Source: Micromonospora solifontis (GTDB taxonomy: Bacteria > Actinomycetota > Actinomycetes > Mycobacteriales > Micromonosporaceae). Taken from it: 64,000 nucleotides of DNA. Below the pieces are notes generated by a model. That model was not told where the DNA came from. It saw nothing but the letters and a program-made list of their open reading frames with translations, and did not search any database. Below are positions 8,524 to 17,808 of this stretch, in pieces. Within the stretch, counting starts at the first letter, position 1. Every line of letters begins with the position of its first letter. The stretch covers positions 1 to 64,000 of the forward strand of contig NZ_RJLN01000027.1 of NCBI RefSeq assembly GCF_003725545.1. The letters are read 5' to 3'. The position numbers and the translations under genes are program-made.

Positions 8524-8725
8524 AGACGCCTCCTCGCTCCGGCCCGCTCGTGACGGGCGGCGGCCCGGACTCCGCCGGAGCGTAACCGGACAACGCACCG
8601 CACCGGGTGCCACAGCTCTGTCGGAGCGCCGGGCTAGGCTCGCTGCGGCGCGCCGCGTGGCGATCGACGTGGAGCGTCGACACGGTGAGCGGCACCACAC
8701 CGCCGAGACCTGGGAGTACGACCAG

Positions 8726-10783
8726 TTGACCGCACAGCCTGAGACCCTGTACGGGGCCGACGACCTGACGCACCTGGAGGGCCTCGACGCCGTCCGCAAG
8801 CGCCCCGGCATGTACATCGGCTCGACCGACAGCCGTGGCGTGGGTCACCTCGTCAACGAGATCCTCGACAACTCCACCGACGAGGGTGTCGGGGGTCACG
8901 CCACCAAGGTCGAGGTGATCCTGCACGCCGACGGCTCGGTGCAGGTCGACGACGACGGCCGGGGCATCCCCACCGACGTGCACGCCAAGTCCGGCATCTC
9001 CGGCGTCGAGCTGGTGCTCACCCGGCTGCACGCCGGCGGCAAGTTCGGCGGCTCGGGATACAAGACCTCCGGCGGCCTGCACGGCGTCGGCGCCTCCGCG
9101 GTCAACGCGCTCTCCCGGCGGTTCGACGTCACCGTCCGCCGCGGCGGCAAGGTGCACGCGATGTCCTTCCGGCACGGCGTGCCGGGCGTCTTCGACGGTC
9201 CCGGACCGGACGCGCCGTTCACCCCCGGTCCCGGCCTGCAGATCGTCGGCGCGATGAAGCGCGGCCAGCGCACCGGCACCTCGATCCGCTGGTGGCACGA
9301 CCCGCGCTACTTCGAGACCGGAGCGCGGCTCGACACCGAGGCGGTCCGGCTCAAGCTGCGCAACACCGCGTTCCTGGTGCCCGGCGTGGCGTACACGCTG
9401 CGCGACGAGACCGGCGAGCAGGTCGTCGAGGAGAAGTTCCACTTCCCCAACGGCCTCACCGACATGGTGGAATACCTGGCCCCGGCCGGCGACCGGCCGG
9501 TCTCCGGCACGCTGCTGGTCACCGGCGAGGGGACGTACCGGGAGAACGCCGCCGACGCCAACGGCGTGATGCAGTCCAACGTGCAGCGCCGCGCCGAGGT
9601 CGAGGTCGCCCTCCGCTGGGGCACCGGCTACGAGCGCACCGTCGAGTGCTTCACCAACACCATCCGCAACGCGCACGGCGGCACCCACCGCAAGGGCTTC
9701 GAGCGGGCCCTGGTCCGTACCCTGGCCGAGGCCGCCCGCAACACCCGTGGCCTGCTCAAGCCCAAGGAGGACGCGCCCACCCTGGACGACGTCCTGGAGG
9801 GCATGACCGCGGTGGTGCACGTGCGGATCCCGGAGCCGCAGTTCACCTCGCAGACCAAGGACGAGCTCTCCACCGCCGGCATCACCAAGGTGCTCCAGGG
9901 GCTGGTCGAGGCGCACCTCAAGGCCTGGCTGGAGGACCGCAGGACCAAGGCCGAGGCCCGTACGGTGCTGCAGAAGATCGTCGACGCGGCCCGGGTCCGG
10001 CTCACCCAGAAGCAGCAGAAGGACGCCGCCCGGCGCAAGACCGCCCTGGAGGGCGCGTCCATGCCGGCCAAGCTGGTCGACTGCCGGGCCACCGGCGTCG
10101 ACCGCAGCGAGCTGTTCATCGTCGAGGGGGACAGTGCCCTCGGCACCAGCCGGATGGCCCGCTCCTCGGAATACCAGGCCCTGCTGCCGATCCGCGGCAA
10201 GATCCTCAACGTGCAGAAGGCGAACCTCCAGCAGGTGCTGGACAACGCCGAGTGCGCGGCGATCGTGCAGGTGCTCGGCGCCGGTTCGGGGCGTACCTTC
10301 GACCTCTCCGCGCTGCGTTACGGCCGGGTGCTCATCATGGCCGACGCGGACGTCGACGGCGCCCACATCCGTACGCTGCTGATCACGCTCTTCGCCCGCT
10401 ACATGCGCCCGCTGATCGAGGCGGGCCGGCTCTACGCGGCCATGCCGCCCCTGCACAAGGTCACCACCAAGGGGCGCAACCCGCAGACCGTCTACACCTA
10501 CACCCAGGCCGAGATGGAGGCGACGGTCCGCAAGCTGGAGAAGGCCGGCAAGCAGATCGTCACCCCGATCCCGCGGTTCAAGGGTCTCGGCGAGATGGAC
10601 GCCGACGAGCTCTGGGAGACCACCATGAACCCGGCCACCCGGGCGGTCCGCCGGATCACCCTCGACGATGTCGAGGCCGCCGAGCGGATCCTCGAGCTGC
10701 TCATGGGGGAGAAGGTCGAGCCCCGCCGCAACTGGCTCATCGAGTCGGCCGACCTGGTCGACCGCGCCGCCATCGACGCCTGA
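8726..10783 (+). CDS. parE: Type IIA DNA topoisomerase subunit B (ParE/GyrB-like)
   Basis: A 685-residue ATPase subunit. The GHKL ATP site includes NEILDNSTDEG (residues 44-54), DDDGRGIPTD and GLHGVGASAVNAL. The TOPRIM domain has ELFIVEGDSALG (catalytic Glu, about residue 467), PIRGKILNV and MADADVDGAHIRTLL (the metal-binding DxD). It works with the downstream subunit A to pass DNA duplexes for decatenation or supercoiling. TTG at 8726 is preceded by GGGAG and gives a normal N-terminus; no ATG exists near this point. There is a 31-base gap to the next gene with an AAGGGAAAG ribosome site. ParE is preferred to GyrB because the partner lacks the GyrA box. Confidence 0.92.
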   Translation: MTAQPETLYGADDLTHLEGLDAVRKRPGMYIGSTDSRGVGHLVNEILDNSTDEGVGGHATKVEVILHADGSVQVDDDGRGIPTDVHAKSGISGVELVLTRLHAGGKFGGSGYKTSGGLHGVGASAVNALSRRFDVTVRRGGKVHAMSFRHGVPGVFDGPGPDAPFTPGPGLQIVGAMKRGQRTGTSIRWWHDPRYFETGARLDTEAVRLKLRNTAFLVPGVAYTLRDETGEQVVEEKFHFPNGLTDMVEYLAPAGDRPVSGTLLVTGEGTYRENAADANGVMQSNVQRRAEVEVALRWGTGYERTVECFTNTIRNAHGGTHRKGFERALVRTLAEAARNTRGLLKPKEDAPTLDDVLEGMTAVVHVRIPEPQFTSQTKDELSTAGITKVLQGLVEAHLKAWLEDRRTKAEARTVLQKIVDAARVRLTQKQQKDAARRKTALEGASMPAKLVDCRATGVDRSELFIVEGDSALGTSRMARSSEYQALLPIRGKILNVQKANLQQVLDNAECAAIVQVLGAGSGRTFDLSALRYGRVLIMADADVDGAHIRTLLITLFARYMRPLIEAGRLYAAMPPLHKVTTKGRNPQTVYTYTQAEMEATVRKLEKAGKQIVTPIPRFKGLGEMDADELWETTMNPATRAVRRITLDDVEAAERILELLMGEKVEPRRNWLIESADLVDRAAIDA

Positions 10784-10814
10784 CCACCGGGTTCTTCGAA
10801 GGGAAAGCTGAACC

Positions 10815-13304
10815 ATGGCACGCCGCAAGGACGACCGCGCCAAGGCGGACCTCTCCGCCTTCGACCAGGCCGGCGCCCGGGTGTTCGACAACCCGCTGGT
10901 CAACGAGGTCTCGGACTCCTACCTGGAGTACGCCTTCTCGGTCATCCACTCCCGGGCCCTGCCCGACGCCCGGGACGGCCTCAAGCCGGTGCACCGGCGG
11001 ATCCTCTGGTCGATGCACGAGTCGGGGCACCGTCCCGACCGGGCACACGTGAAGTCGGCCCGGGTCGTCGGCGACGTGATGGGCCGCTACCACCCGCACG
11101 GCGACGCGGCGATCTACGACGCGATGGTCCGCCTCGCGCAGGACTTCTCGCTCAACGTGCCGCTCATCGACGGGCACGGCAACTTCGGCTCGCCCGACGA
11201 CGGCCCGGCCGCCGCCCGCTACACCGAGGCCCGGATGTCCCGCGAGGCCATGCTGCTCGTCGGCGAGCTGGGCGAGGACACCGTCGACGTCGAGCCCAAC
11301 TACGACGGCTCGCTGACCCAGCCCACCGTGCTGCCGGCGGCCTTCCCCAACCTGCTGGTCAACGGCGCGTCCGGGATCGCGGTCGGGATGGCGACCAACA
11401 TGATCCCGCACAACCTGGGCGAGGTCGTCCAGGCGGCCCGCTGGCTGATCAACCACCCGGACGCCACGCTGGACAAGCTCATGGAGTTCGTCCCCGGCCC
11501 CGACCTGCCCACCGGCGGGCTGCTGCTCGGCCTGGACGAGGTGCGCCGGGCGTACGAGACCGGACGGGGCGTGGTGCGGATGCGCGCCCGGGTGGAGACG
11601 GGCCCGCTGGAGGGCAGCCGGGGCCGGCAGGCGATCACGGTCACCGAGCTGCCGTACGGCGTGGGCGCGGAGAAGGTCATCGCGGCCATCACCAACGAGG
11701 TCAACAAGACCAAGCGCCTGGTCGGCATCGCCGACGTCAAGGACCTCACCGACCGGGAGAACGGCACCCGGCTGGTCATCGAGTGCAAGGTCGGGGTCAA
11801 CCCGCAGGCGCTGCTGGCCGACCTCTACCGGCTCACCCCGCTGGAGCAGTCCTTCGGCGTGAACAACCTGGTCCTGGTGGACGGGCAGCCGCGGACCCTG
11901 GGGCTCAAGGAGCTGCTGGAGGTCTTCCTCGCCCACCGGTACGAGGTGGTGACCCGGCGCAGCGCGTACCGCAAGCGCAAGCGCGAGGAGCGGCTGCACC
12001 TGGTCGACGGTCTGCTGATCGCCCTGCTCGACATCGACAAGGTGGTCAAGCTGATCCGGGCCAGCGAGGACGCCCAGGCCGCCAAGGACGGCCTGATGCA
12101 GAAGTTCAAGCTCTCCGAGATCCAGGCGACCTACATCCTGGACACCCCGCTGCGCCGGCTGACGAAGTACGACCGGCTGGAGCTGGAGGCCGAGCAGGAG
12201 AAGCTGCGCGGCGAGATCGCCGAGCTGTCGAAGATCCTCGACGACGAGCGGGTGCTGCGGAAGCTCGTCTCCGACGAGCTGGCCGCCGTGGTGAAGCAGT
12301 TCGGCGCCGACCGCCGCACCACCCTGGTGGACGGCGACCTCAAGGAGGTCCTGGCGGCCTCCGTGCCGGCCGGCCCGCTGGAGGTCGCCGACGACCCGTG
12401 CCAGGTCATCCTCTCCGCCACCGGGCTGGTCGCCCGGACCGCGGCCGAGTCGGAGGAGGCCGCCGAGGCGCGGCGGCGCAGCGGCCGGGTCAAGCACGAC
12501 GCGGTACGCGCGGTCGCGCACTCCACCGCCCGGGGTCGGGTGCTCCTGGTCACCAGCTCCGGACGCGCCTTCAAGATCGACGTACTGCCGCTGCCGGTGC
12601 TGCCCGAGCAGTCCGGCACGGTGTCGCTGCGCGGCGGCATGTCCGCCGCCGAGCTGGTGCCGCTGGAGCCCGGGGAGACGGTGGTCGGCCTGGCGCCGCT
12701 CGGCGCGCCCGCCGAGGGCTCACCCGGCCTGGCGCTCGGCACCCGGCAGGGGGTGGTGAAGGTCTGCGCGCCCGAGTGGCCGGTCCGCTCGGACGAGTTC
12801 GAGGTGATCTCGCTGCGCGACGGCGACGAGGTGGTCGGCGCGACCTGGCTCACCGACGGTACGGAGTCGCTGGCGTTCGTCTCCTCCGAGGCGTCGTTGC
12901 TGCGCTTCCCGGCGTCCCTGGTCCGGCCGCAGGGGATCAGGGGCGGCGGCATGGCCGGCATCAACCTGCCCGGCGACGCGACGGTGGTGTTCTTCGGCGC
13001 GGTCCGCACCGACGACCCGGGGCACGGGGAGCCGATGGTGGTCACGTCGACCGGCGCCACGGTCAAGGTGACGCCCTTCAAGGCGTACCCGGCGAAGGGG
13101 CGGGCGACCGGCGGGGTGCGCGCGCAGCGGTTCCTCAAGGGCGAGGTGGACCTGGCGGTGGCCTGGGTGGGTCCGCGCCCGGTCGGCGCCACGGCCAACG
13201 GCGACCCGGTCGAGCTGCCCCCGGCCGACCCCCGCCGCGACGGCTCCGGCTTCGCCGTCATGCTCGGCCCCACGGTGATCGGCCACCAGATCGAACGCGA
13301 CTGA
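10815..13304 (+). CDS. parC: Type IIA DNA topoisomerase subunit A (ParC/GyrA-like)
   Basis: An 829-residue breakage-reunion subunit. The catalytic tyrosine is Y136 (AAARYTEARM), with the conserved RRILWSMHE and GVGMATNMIPHNL-type motifs around it. The quinolone region HPHGDAAIYDAMVRLAQDF (93-111) has Ala98 where E. coli GyrA has Ser83, and Asp102 at the Asp87 position. A coiled-coil arm follows at about 420-500. The C-terminal beta-pinwheel has repeats such as GRVLLVTSSGRAFKI, but no QRRGGKG GyrA box is visible, favouring a topoisomerase IV-type decatenase over gyrase. It forms an operon with parE. Confidence 0.92.
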   Translation: MARRKDDRAKADLSAFDQAGARVFDNPLVNEVSDSYLEYAFSVIHSRALPDARDGLKPVHRRILWSMHESGHRPDRAHVKSARVVGDVMGRYHPHGDAAIYDAMVRLAQDFSLNVPLIDGHGNFGSPDDGPAAARYTEARMSREAMLLVGELGEDTVDVEPNYDGSLTQPTVLPAAFPNLLVNGASGIAVGMATNMIPHNLGEVVQAARWLINHPDATLDKLMEFVPGPDLPTGGLLLGLDEVRRAYETGRGVVRMRARVETGPLEGSRGRQAITVTELPYGVGAEKVIAAITNEVNKTKRLVGIADVKDLTDRENGTRLVIECKVGVNPQALLADLYRLTPLEQSFGVNNLVLVDGQPRTLGLKELLEVFLAHRYEVVTRRSAYRKRKREERLHLVDGLLIALLDIDKVVKLIRASEDAQAAKDGLMQKFKLSEIQATYILDTPLRRLTKYDRLELEAEQEKLRGEIAELSKILDDERVLRKLVSDELAAVVKQFGADRRTTLVDGDLKEVLAASVPAGPLEVADDPCQVILSATGLVARTAAESEEAAEARRRSGRVKHDAVRAVAHSTARGRVLLVTSSGRAFKIDVLPLPVLPEQSGTVSLRGGMSAAELVPLEPGETVVGLAPLGAPAEGSPGLALGTRQGVVKVCAPEWPVRSDEFEVISLRDGDEVVGATWLTDGTESLAFVSSEASLLRFPASLVRPQGIRGGGMAGINLPGDATVVFFGAVRTDDPGHGEPMVVTSTGATVKVTPFKAYPAKGRATGGVRAQRFLKGEVDLAVAWVGPRPVGATANGDPVELPPADPRRDGSGFAVMLGPTVIGHQIERD

Positions 13305-13390
13305 CCCACTGCCGAGCCCCCGGCGGCTACCGCCCCCAGACCCTCCCGCGCCTCCGCCCCGCCCCCGCCCCCCGCCCGCCCCCGCGCCCG

Positions 13391-13453
13391 CGTCGATCAT
13401 GAGGTTGACTGTGTGGAATCGGACAATTCGCGCAGCTAACTTCATGATCGACG
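13391..13453. repeat. Long intergenic inverted repeat
   Basis: CGTCGATCATGAGGTT (13391-13406) is repeated inverted at 13438-13453 with a single G-T wobble position, around a 31-base spacer. The spacer is clearly less GC-rich than its surroundings. It lies between the convergent parC and permease genes in a 216-bp gap. The right arm runs directly into the tandem repeat at 13446. It may be a small dispersed palindromic element rather than a plain terminator. Confidence 0.75.
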
Positions 13454-13501
13454 GGGCGGGATCGACGGGGCGGGATCGACGGGGCGGGATCGACGGGGCG
13501 G
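13446..13501. repeat. Four exact tandem copies of a 14-bp unit
   Basis: The unit GATCGACGGGGCGG occurs four times without change at 13446, 13460, 13474 and 13488, followed by a G/T-only stretch up to the permease stop at 13521. The first unit overlaps the right arm of the inverted repeat. Exact copies suggest recent slippage expansion. Confidence 0.9.
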
Positions 13502-13520
13502 GGTGGGGGGTGGGGTGGGG

Positions 13521-14867
13521 TTAGAGTTCGGGTTGGGGGGCTGGGCGGGTGTCGGGGGTGGTGCCGCGGAGTTTCGCGATCAGGCGCATGCCGTGGTAGA
13601 TGAGCAGGGCGGCGGCGGTGCCCAGGGCGATGCCGTTGAATGACAGGTCGCCGGCGGTGAGGGTGTAGTTGGCGGCGCCGATGATCACCGCGACGGCGGC
13701 GGTCATCAGATTGACCGGGTCGTGGAAGTCGACCCGGCCCTCGATCCAGATCCGGGCGCCCAGGATGGCGATCAGGCCGTACAGCGCGGTGGTCGCGCCG
13801 CCCAGCACACCCGGCGGCACGGTCAGGATCAGCGCGCCGAACTTCGGGCAGAGCCCGAGCAGCACGGCCGCCAGGCCGGCCACCCAGTACGCGGCGGTCG
13901 AGTAGACCCGGGTCGCCGCCATCACGCCGATGTTCTCCGCGTACGTGGTGGTGCCGGAGCCGCCGCCGGAACCGGCGAGCACGGTGGCCAGGCCGTCGCC
14001 GAGGAACGCCCGGCCCATGTCCTTGTCGAGGTTCCGGCCGGTCATCGCGGCCACCGCCTTCACGTGCCCGGCGTTCTCCGCGATCAGCACCAGGATCACC
14101 GGGATGACCAGCACCACCGCGCGCAGGCTGAAGCCGGGGGCGTGGAACTGCGGCAGGCCCACCCAGGCGGCCTCCTTCAGCCCGGTGACGGCCTTCGGGT
14201 CGAGCTGGCCGAGCACCGCGGCGAGCACCCAGCCGACCACCACGCCGAGCAGGATGGACAGCCGGGCCAGGAAGCCCCGGAAGGCCACCGTGGCGAGCAG
14301 GATCGCGACCAGGGTGACCACCGCGATCAGCGGCTGGGCCTTCACCCCGGTGCCGCTGCCGCCGCCGTCCCAGGCGACCGGTGCGAGGTTCAGCCCGATC
14401 AGCGCGACGATCGCACCGGTCACCACCGGTGGCATCAACGCGTCGATCCAGCGTGACCCGGCCAGATGCACCACCACGCCGACCACGGCCAGCGCCGCGC
14501 CGGCCACCACGATGCCGCCCAGTGCCGCGCCGATGCCGCCGCCGGTCTTCGCGGCCAGCACCGGGGCGATGAACGCGAACGACGAGCCCAGGTACGAGGG
14601 CAGCCGGTTGCCGGTGATCAGCAGGAAGAGCAGCGTGCCCAGGCCGGAGAAGAAGAGCGTGGTGGCGGGCGGGAAGCCGGTGATCAGCGGCACGGTGAAG
14701 GTGGCGCCGAACATCGCCACGACGTGCTGCACGCCGACGCCGATCGTGCGCGGCCAGGAGAGCCGCTCGTCCGGGTGCACCACGTCGCCGGGGCGTACCG
14801 CCCGGCCGTCGCCGTGCAGCCGCCAGGGGGACCAGCGGGATCGTGGTTCGGTGGGGGACTGGGTCAT
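13521..14867 (-). CDS. Uracil/xanthine permease, NCS2 family
   Basis: A 448-residue membrane transporter with about 12-14 helices. The N-terminus has a short hydrophilic tail, then VGVQHVVAMFGATFTVPLITG, the hallmark first helix of NCS2 nucleobase:cation symporters. Further family features are LPSYLGSSFAFIAPV and, in the middle, FLGDGLATVLAGSGGGSGTTTYAENIGVMAATRV (positions about 270-305), where the conserved QNxG-type motif appears as ENIGV. Import of uracil or a related base with H+ is predicted. The start at 14867 has a GAAGGGCG ribosome site. Uracil is favoured by the TTYAENIG form, but specificity is not certain. Confidence 0.9.
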   Translation of the reverse strand: MTQSPTEPRSRWSPWRLHGDGRAVRPGDVVHPDERLSWPRTIGVGVQHVVAMFGATFTVPLITGFPPATTLFFSGLGTLLFLLITGNRLPSYLGSSFAFIAPVLAAKTGGGIGAALGGIVVAGAALAVVGVVVHLAGSRWIDALMPPVVTGAIVALIGLNLAPVAWDGGGSGTGVKAQPLIAVVTLVAILLATVAFRGFLARLSILLGVVVGWVLAAVLGQLDPKAVTGLKEAAWVGLPQFHAPGFSLRAVVLVIPVILVLIAENAGHVKAVAAMTGRNLDKDMGRAFLGDGLATVLAGSGGGSGTTTYAENIGVMAATRVYSTAAYWVAGLAAVLLGLCPKFGALILTVPPGVLGGATTALYGLIAILGARIWIEGRVDFHDPVNLMTAAVAVIIGAANYTLTAGDLSFNGIALGTAAALLIYHGMRLIAKLRGTTPDTRPAPQPEL

Positions 14868-14930
14868 GCTGCGCCCTTCGCGTCGTGAGGTGACGGGGGC
14901 ATGATCACCCTGAGAGTCGTTTGTAGCACG

Positions 14931-14975
14931 GCACCCCCGTGACCTGGGGGACAGGCCCGTGGGTCACGCGGGTGC
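14931..14975 (-). terminator. Hairpin downstream of the glycosyltransferase operon
   Basis: GCACCCCCGTGACC (14931-14944) pairs with 14962-14975 with one mismatch and a 17-base loop, just after the glycosyltransferase stop at 14981. It separates that operon from the permease gene on the same strand, so it is read as a terminator. Confidence 0.5.
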
Positions 14976-14980
14976 CGCGG

Positions 14981-16207
14981 TCACGGGCGGCCGGCCGGCT
15001 CCGGCTGCCGCTCCGGTCCGGGCTGCCGGACCAGGACGGGCCCGGATTGGGCCGGCCGGAGCGTCAGCAGGCTGCCCACCAGGCCGGAGCAGAGCACCAC
15101 CACGCCGAGCGCCACCGCCGTCGCCGACGGGAGCACCACCCGCAGCGTGGTGTGCGGGTCGAGGTCGGCGAAGCCGTCCAGCCCCCAGTGCCAGACCGCA
15201 CCCACCGTGCCGGCCGTGCCGGCGGCGAGCAGCAGCAGGCCGACCGTCACGCTCGTCTCCAGCCGCAGGAACCGGATCCACCGGTCGGCGCTGCGCCGGG
15301 GGACCAGCCGCTCCTGCCGGCCGTAGATCTCGGCCAGCCCGCCGAAGATCGCCAGCTGCGCGCCGACCAGCACCATCAGGCAGGCGTACACCAGGCTGTT
15401 GACGTCCAGTTCGACCCGGCCGAGGTCGACCGGCCCGGGGGTGAGCGCGCCCACCCCGAGCAGCCCGAGCAGCGCGATCACGAAGCCCGGCCGGACCAGC
15501 GTCGTGCGCGGCGCGAACACCAGCAGGAACCGTAGGTGCCGCCAGCCGTCGCGCCAGGTCCGCAGGTGCGGCGGCCGGGACCGGCCGTCCGGGGAGAGGG
15601 TGGTCGGCACCTCGACGATGTCGTAGCCGGCCAGCGCGGCCCGCACCACCAGTTCCGAGGCGAACTCCATGCCGGGCATGCAGAGGCCCAGCGCGCGGAT
15701 CCGGTCGGCGTTGAAGCCCCGCATGCCGCAGTGGAAGTCGCCGACCCGGGCCAGGCCGAACAGTCGGCGGCCCAGCCAGCTCAGCACCGGGTTGCCCAGG
15801 TACCGGTGCAGCGGGGGCATCGCGCCGCGGGCGATCCCGCCGCGGAAGCGGTTGCCCATCACCACGTCGTGCCCGGCCCGCAGCGCCTCGATGAACGGGC
15901 GCAGCTCCGACAGCGCGTACGAGTCGTCGGCGTCGGCCATGATGACGTACCGCCCGCGGGCCCGTTCGATGCCGCCCAGCAGCGCGCCGCCGTAGCCGCG
16001 GACCGGGGCGGGCACCACCCGGGCGCCGGCCCGCTCGGCGATCTCCTGCGACCCGTCGGTGGATCCGTTGTCGGAGACCAGCACCTCCCCGACCACCCCG
16101 CACTCCGCCAGCGAGCGCAGCGCCTTGCGGACGCAGACCTCGAGCGTCTCCGCCTCGTCGAGGCACGGCAGCAGCACCGTCACCTCGATCTCCGGTTCGT
16201 TCGTCAT
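14981..16207 (-). CDS. Membrane-anchored family 2 glycosyltransferase (DPM-like)
   Basis: A 408-residue protein. Residues 1-230 are a GT2 domain: VTVLLPCLDEAETLEVCV, VLVSDNGSTDGSQEIA, YVIMADADDSY (DXD) and MGNRFRGGI. This resembles dolichol- or polyprenol-phosphate sugar transferases, including the CGMRGFNADRI acceptor loop. Four hydrophobic helices follow at about 235-390. It probably loads a sugar onto a lipid phosphate at the membrane for use by an outward-facing GT-C enzyme such as the one encoded just upstream. ATG 16207 lies two bases after that gene's stop, with GGGAGCAACGGG as ribosome site; the in-frame GTG at 16213 is an alternative. Confidence 0.88.
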   Translation of the reverse strand: MTNEPEIEVTVLLPCLDEAETLEVCVRKALRSLAECGVVGEVLVSDNGSTDGSQEIAERAGARVVPAPVRGYGGALLGGIERARGRYVIMADADDSYALSELRPFIEALRAGHDVVMGNRFRGGIARGAMPPLHRYLGNPVLSWLGRRLFGLARVGDFHCGMRGFNADRIRALGLCMPGMEFASELVVRAALAGYDIVEVPTTLSPDGRSRPPHLRTWRDGWRHLRFLLVFAPRTTLVRPGFVIALLGLLGVGALTPGPVDLGRVELDVNSLVYACLMVLVGAQLAIFGGLAEIYGRQERLVPRRSADRWIRFLRLETSVTVGLLLLAAGTAGTVGAVWHWGLDGFADLDPHTTLRVVLPSATAVALGVVVLCSGLVGSLLTLRPAQSGPVLVRQPGPERQPEPAGRP

Positions 16208-16209
16208 CG

Positions 16210-17670
16210 TCACCCGTTGCTCCCGGTCAGAGTGGCTGCGGGCCGCTCCGGCTCGTCGTCGAGGTCCGGTGCGGGAGGAGGAGCAGGGGTGGATTGGAGC
16301 CGTTGCCAGCCGGCCGCCGCGGCGATCGGCAGGAAGGCCAGCGCCGGCAGGCCGTATCGGTAGTCGAACATCGAGGTGGCGACGGAAAAGACCATGATCC
16401 CGACGCCGACCGCGGCGTAGCCCAGGGCGAGCACGCTCAGCCGGAGCTGCCCGCGTCGCGGCCAGAGCGCGCCGACCAGGGCGAGCAGGGTCATCGCCGC
16501 GACGAGCGGGGGCGGGGTGGTGGCGTACCGGCCGTAGCCGTGCAGGAAGCGGCTGGCGCCGTTCGGCGGCGTCGCCTCGGCCGGGGCGGGCCGCCAGCCG
16601 TAACCCGGGTCCGCCAGCCGGGGCACGCAGTTCGGGTCCGCCGCCCAGTTGGTCGGGGCGAGCTGCGGCACCCACCAGTTGGCCAGGCACGACTCCATCG
16701 GCCCGAGCCGGTGCGGCCAGAAGTAGCGGGCCGTGTCGGCGGCCACCTCGGCCAGGTAGTCGCCCGGCTGCTGCCGGATCACCGCGGCGGCGAACGCGTC
16801 GAGGTCCGCCGGGCGCTGCGCGTTGCGGATCGGGCTGTCCCTGTTCCAGATGAACCAGTCCGGCCGTTCCGGCCGCTGGTCCAGCGGCTGTCTGGGGCAG
16901 AGCCGGCGCAGGTCGGGGCTCAGCTCCAGCCGGTCGCAGTCGGCGAAGTGCGCGGTCCGTCCGTACAGGAACCTGCCGCCCTCGGCGCCGAGCGTGTCCT
17001 TGACCGTGCCGACCTGGAGGAACACCAGGCCGAAGAAGGCGAGGACGCCGAGCAGGTACGCCGCCGGCGTCCGCCAGCCGCGCCACGGGACCAGCACGAG
17101 GAGTAGCAGCCCGGCGAGCCCGACGACGCCGGTCGGCCGGGTCGACAGGCCCACCGCGATCGCCACGCCCGCGCCGAACCCGGCCACCGGGCCGGGCCGT
17201 TCCCTGCCGGCGAGCACCAGCGCCGCGCCGGCCAGCGCGGTGGTGAAGAGCGTCTCGGTGAGCAGGTACTGCTCCAGGGTGAGCTGCCGGGCGTCCAGCA
17301 GGATCGGCGCCGCGGCCAGCGTCGCCACCCACCCGGACGCGCCGAGACGGCGGCGCACCAGCAGGTAGGTGGCCACGCCGAGGGCGAGCCCGGCGAGGTG
17401 CTGCACGGCCACCAGCGAGGCGAAGGTGCCGGTCCACTCGAACGCCTTGATCAGCCACGGGTACGTCCAGCGCGCCGTCAGCTCCGGCCACCGCTGGGAG
17501 TTGCGCACGTAGGTGCCCGAGTCGCCGGCGAACCAGAGCGCGGGCGGGTAGGCCACCATCATCGTCACCCGTAGCCCGGCGCCCACGCCGAGGAGCACGA
17601 CCAGGCCGGCGTGGCGGCGGGCGCGGGCGGCGAGGACGGGCCGGGCCGCGGCCGACCCTCCATCAGGCAC
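16210..17670 (-). CDS. Polytopic membrane glycosyltransferase, GT39/ArnT-like
   Basis: About 486 residues with 10-12 predicted helices. The first outside loop, YPPALWFAGDSGTYVRNSQR, contains an acidic residue after the first helix, as in GT-C enzymes that take sugar from polyprenyl phosphate. A long extracytoplasmic loop (about 260-350) carries several cysteines and is followed by a last helix bundle. It is predicted to glycosylate a surface molecule outside the membrane using the lipid-linked donor made by the next gene, with which it is co-transcribed. GTG 17670 is preceded by CGGGGGATCACC; a TTG at 17712 would add 14 residues but has no ribosome site. The acceptor is unknown. Confidence 0.75.
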   Translation of the reverse strand: MPDGGSAAARPVLAARARRHAGLVVLLGVGAGLRVTMMVAYPPALWFAGDSGTYVRNSQRWPELTARWTYPWLIKAFEWTGTFASLVAVQHLAGLALGVATYLLVRRRLGASGWVATLAAAPILLDARQLTLEQYLLTETLFTTALAGAALVLAGRERPGPVAGFGAGVAIAVGLSTRPTGVVGLAGLLLLVLVPWRGWRTPAAYLLGVLAFFGLVFLQVGTVKDTLGAEGGRFLYGRTAHFADCDRLELSPDLRRLCPRQPLDQRPERPDWFIWNRDSPIRNAQRPADLDAFAAAVIRQQPGDYLAEVAADTARYFWPHRLGPMESCLANWWVPQLAPTNWAADPNCVPRLADPGYGWRPAPAEATPPNGASRFLHGYGRYATTPPPLVAAMTLLALVGALWPRRGQLRLSVLALGYAAVGVGIMVFSVATSMFDYRYGLPALAFLPIAAAAGWQRLQSTPAPPPAPDLDDEPERPAATLTGSNG

Positions 17671-17808
17671 GGTGATCCCCCGATTACGCGCAGGCTGACT
17701 GACCGTGGTCAAACTAACACGGTGAGTGTGCAGGTCGGCGTCGCGAATCGCCGGTCATGTTGACTCTGTGTCACCGGCTGAGGCGGGCCCGGCAGCGCCG
17801 GCCCGCGC

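Noticed and set aside
10737..12521. 594-residue minus-strand frame opposite parC (and similar long frames opposite parE)
   Set aside because: The topoisomerase genes have complete catalytic motifs; the antisense frames have biased composition and no recognisable domain.
8726..13304. Assignment of the topoisomerase pair as the primary gyrase (gyrB/gyrA)
   Set aside because: The A subunit shows no QRRGGKG-type GyrA box in its C-terminal domain and no oriC-linked genes (dnaA, dnaN, recF) are near, so ParE/ParC is preferred.
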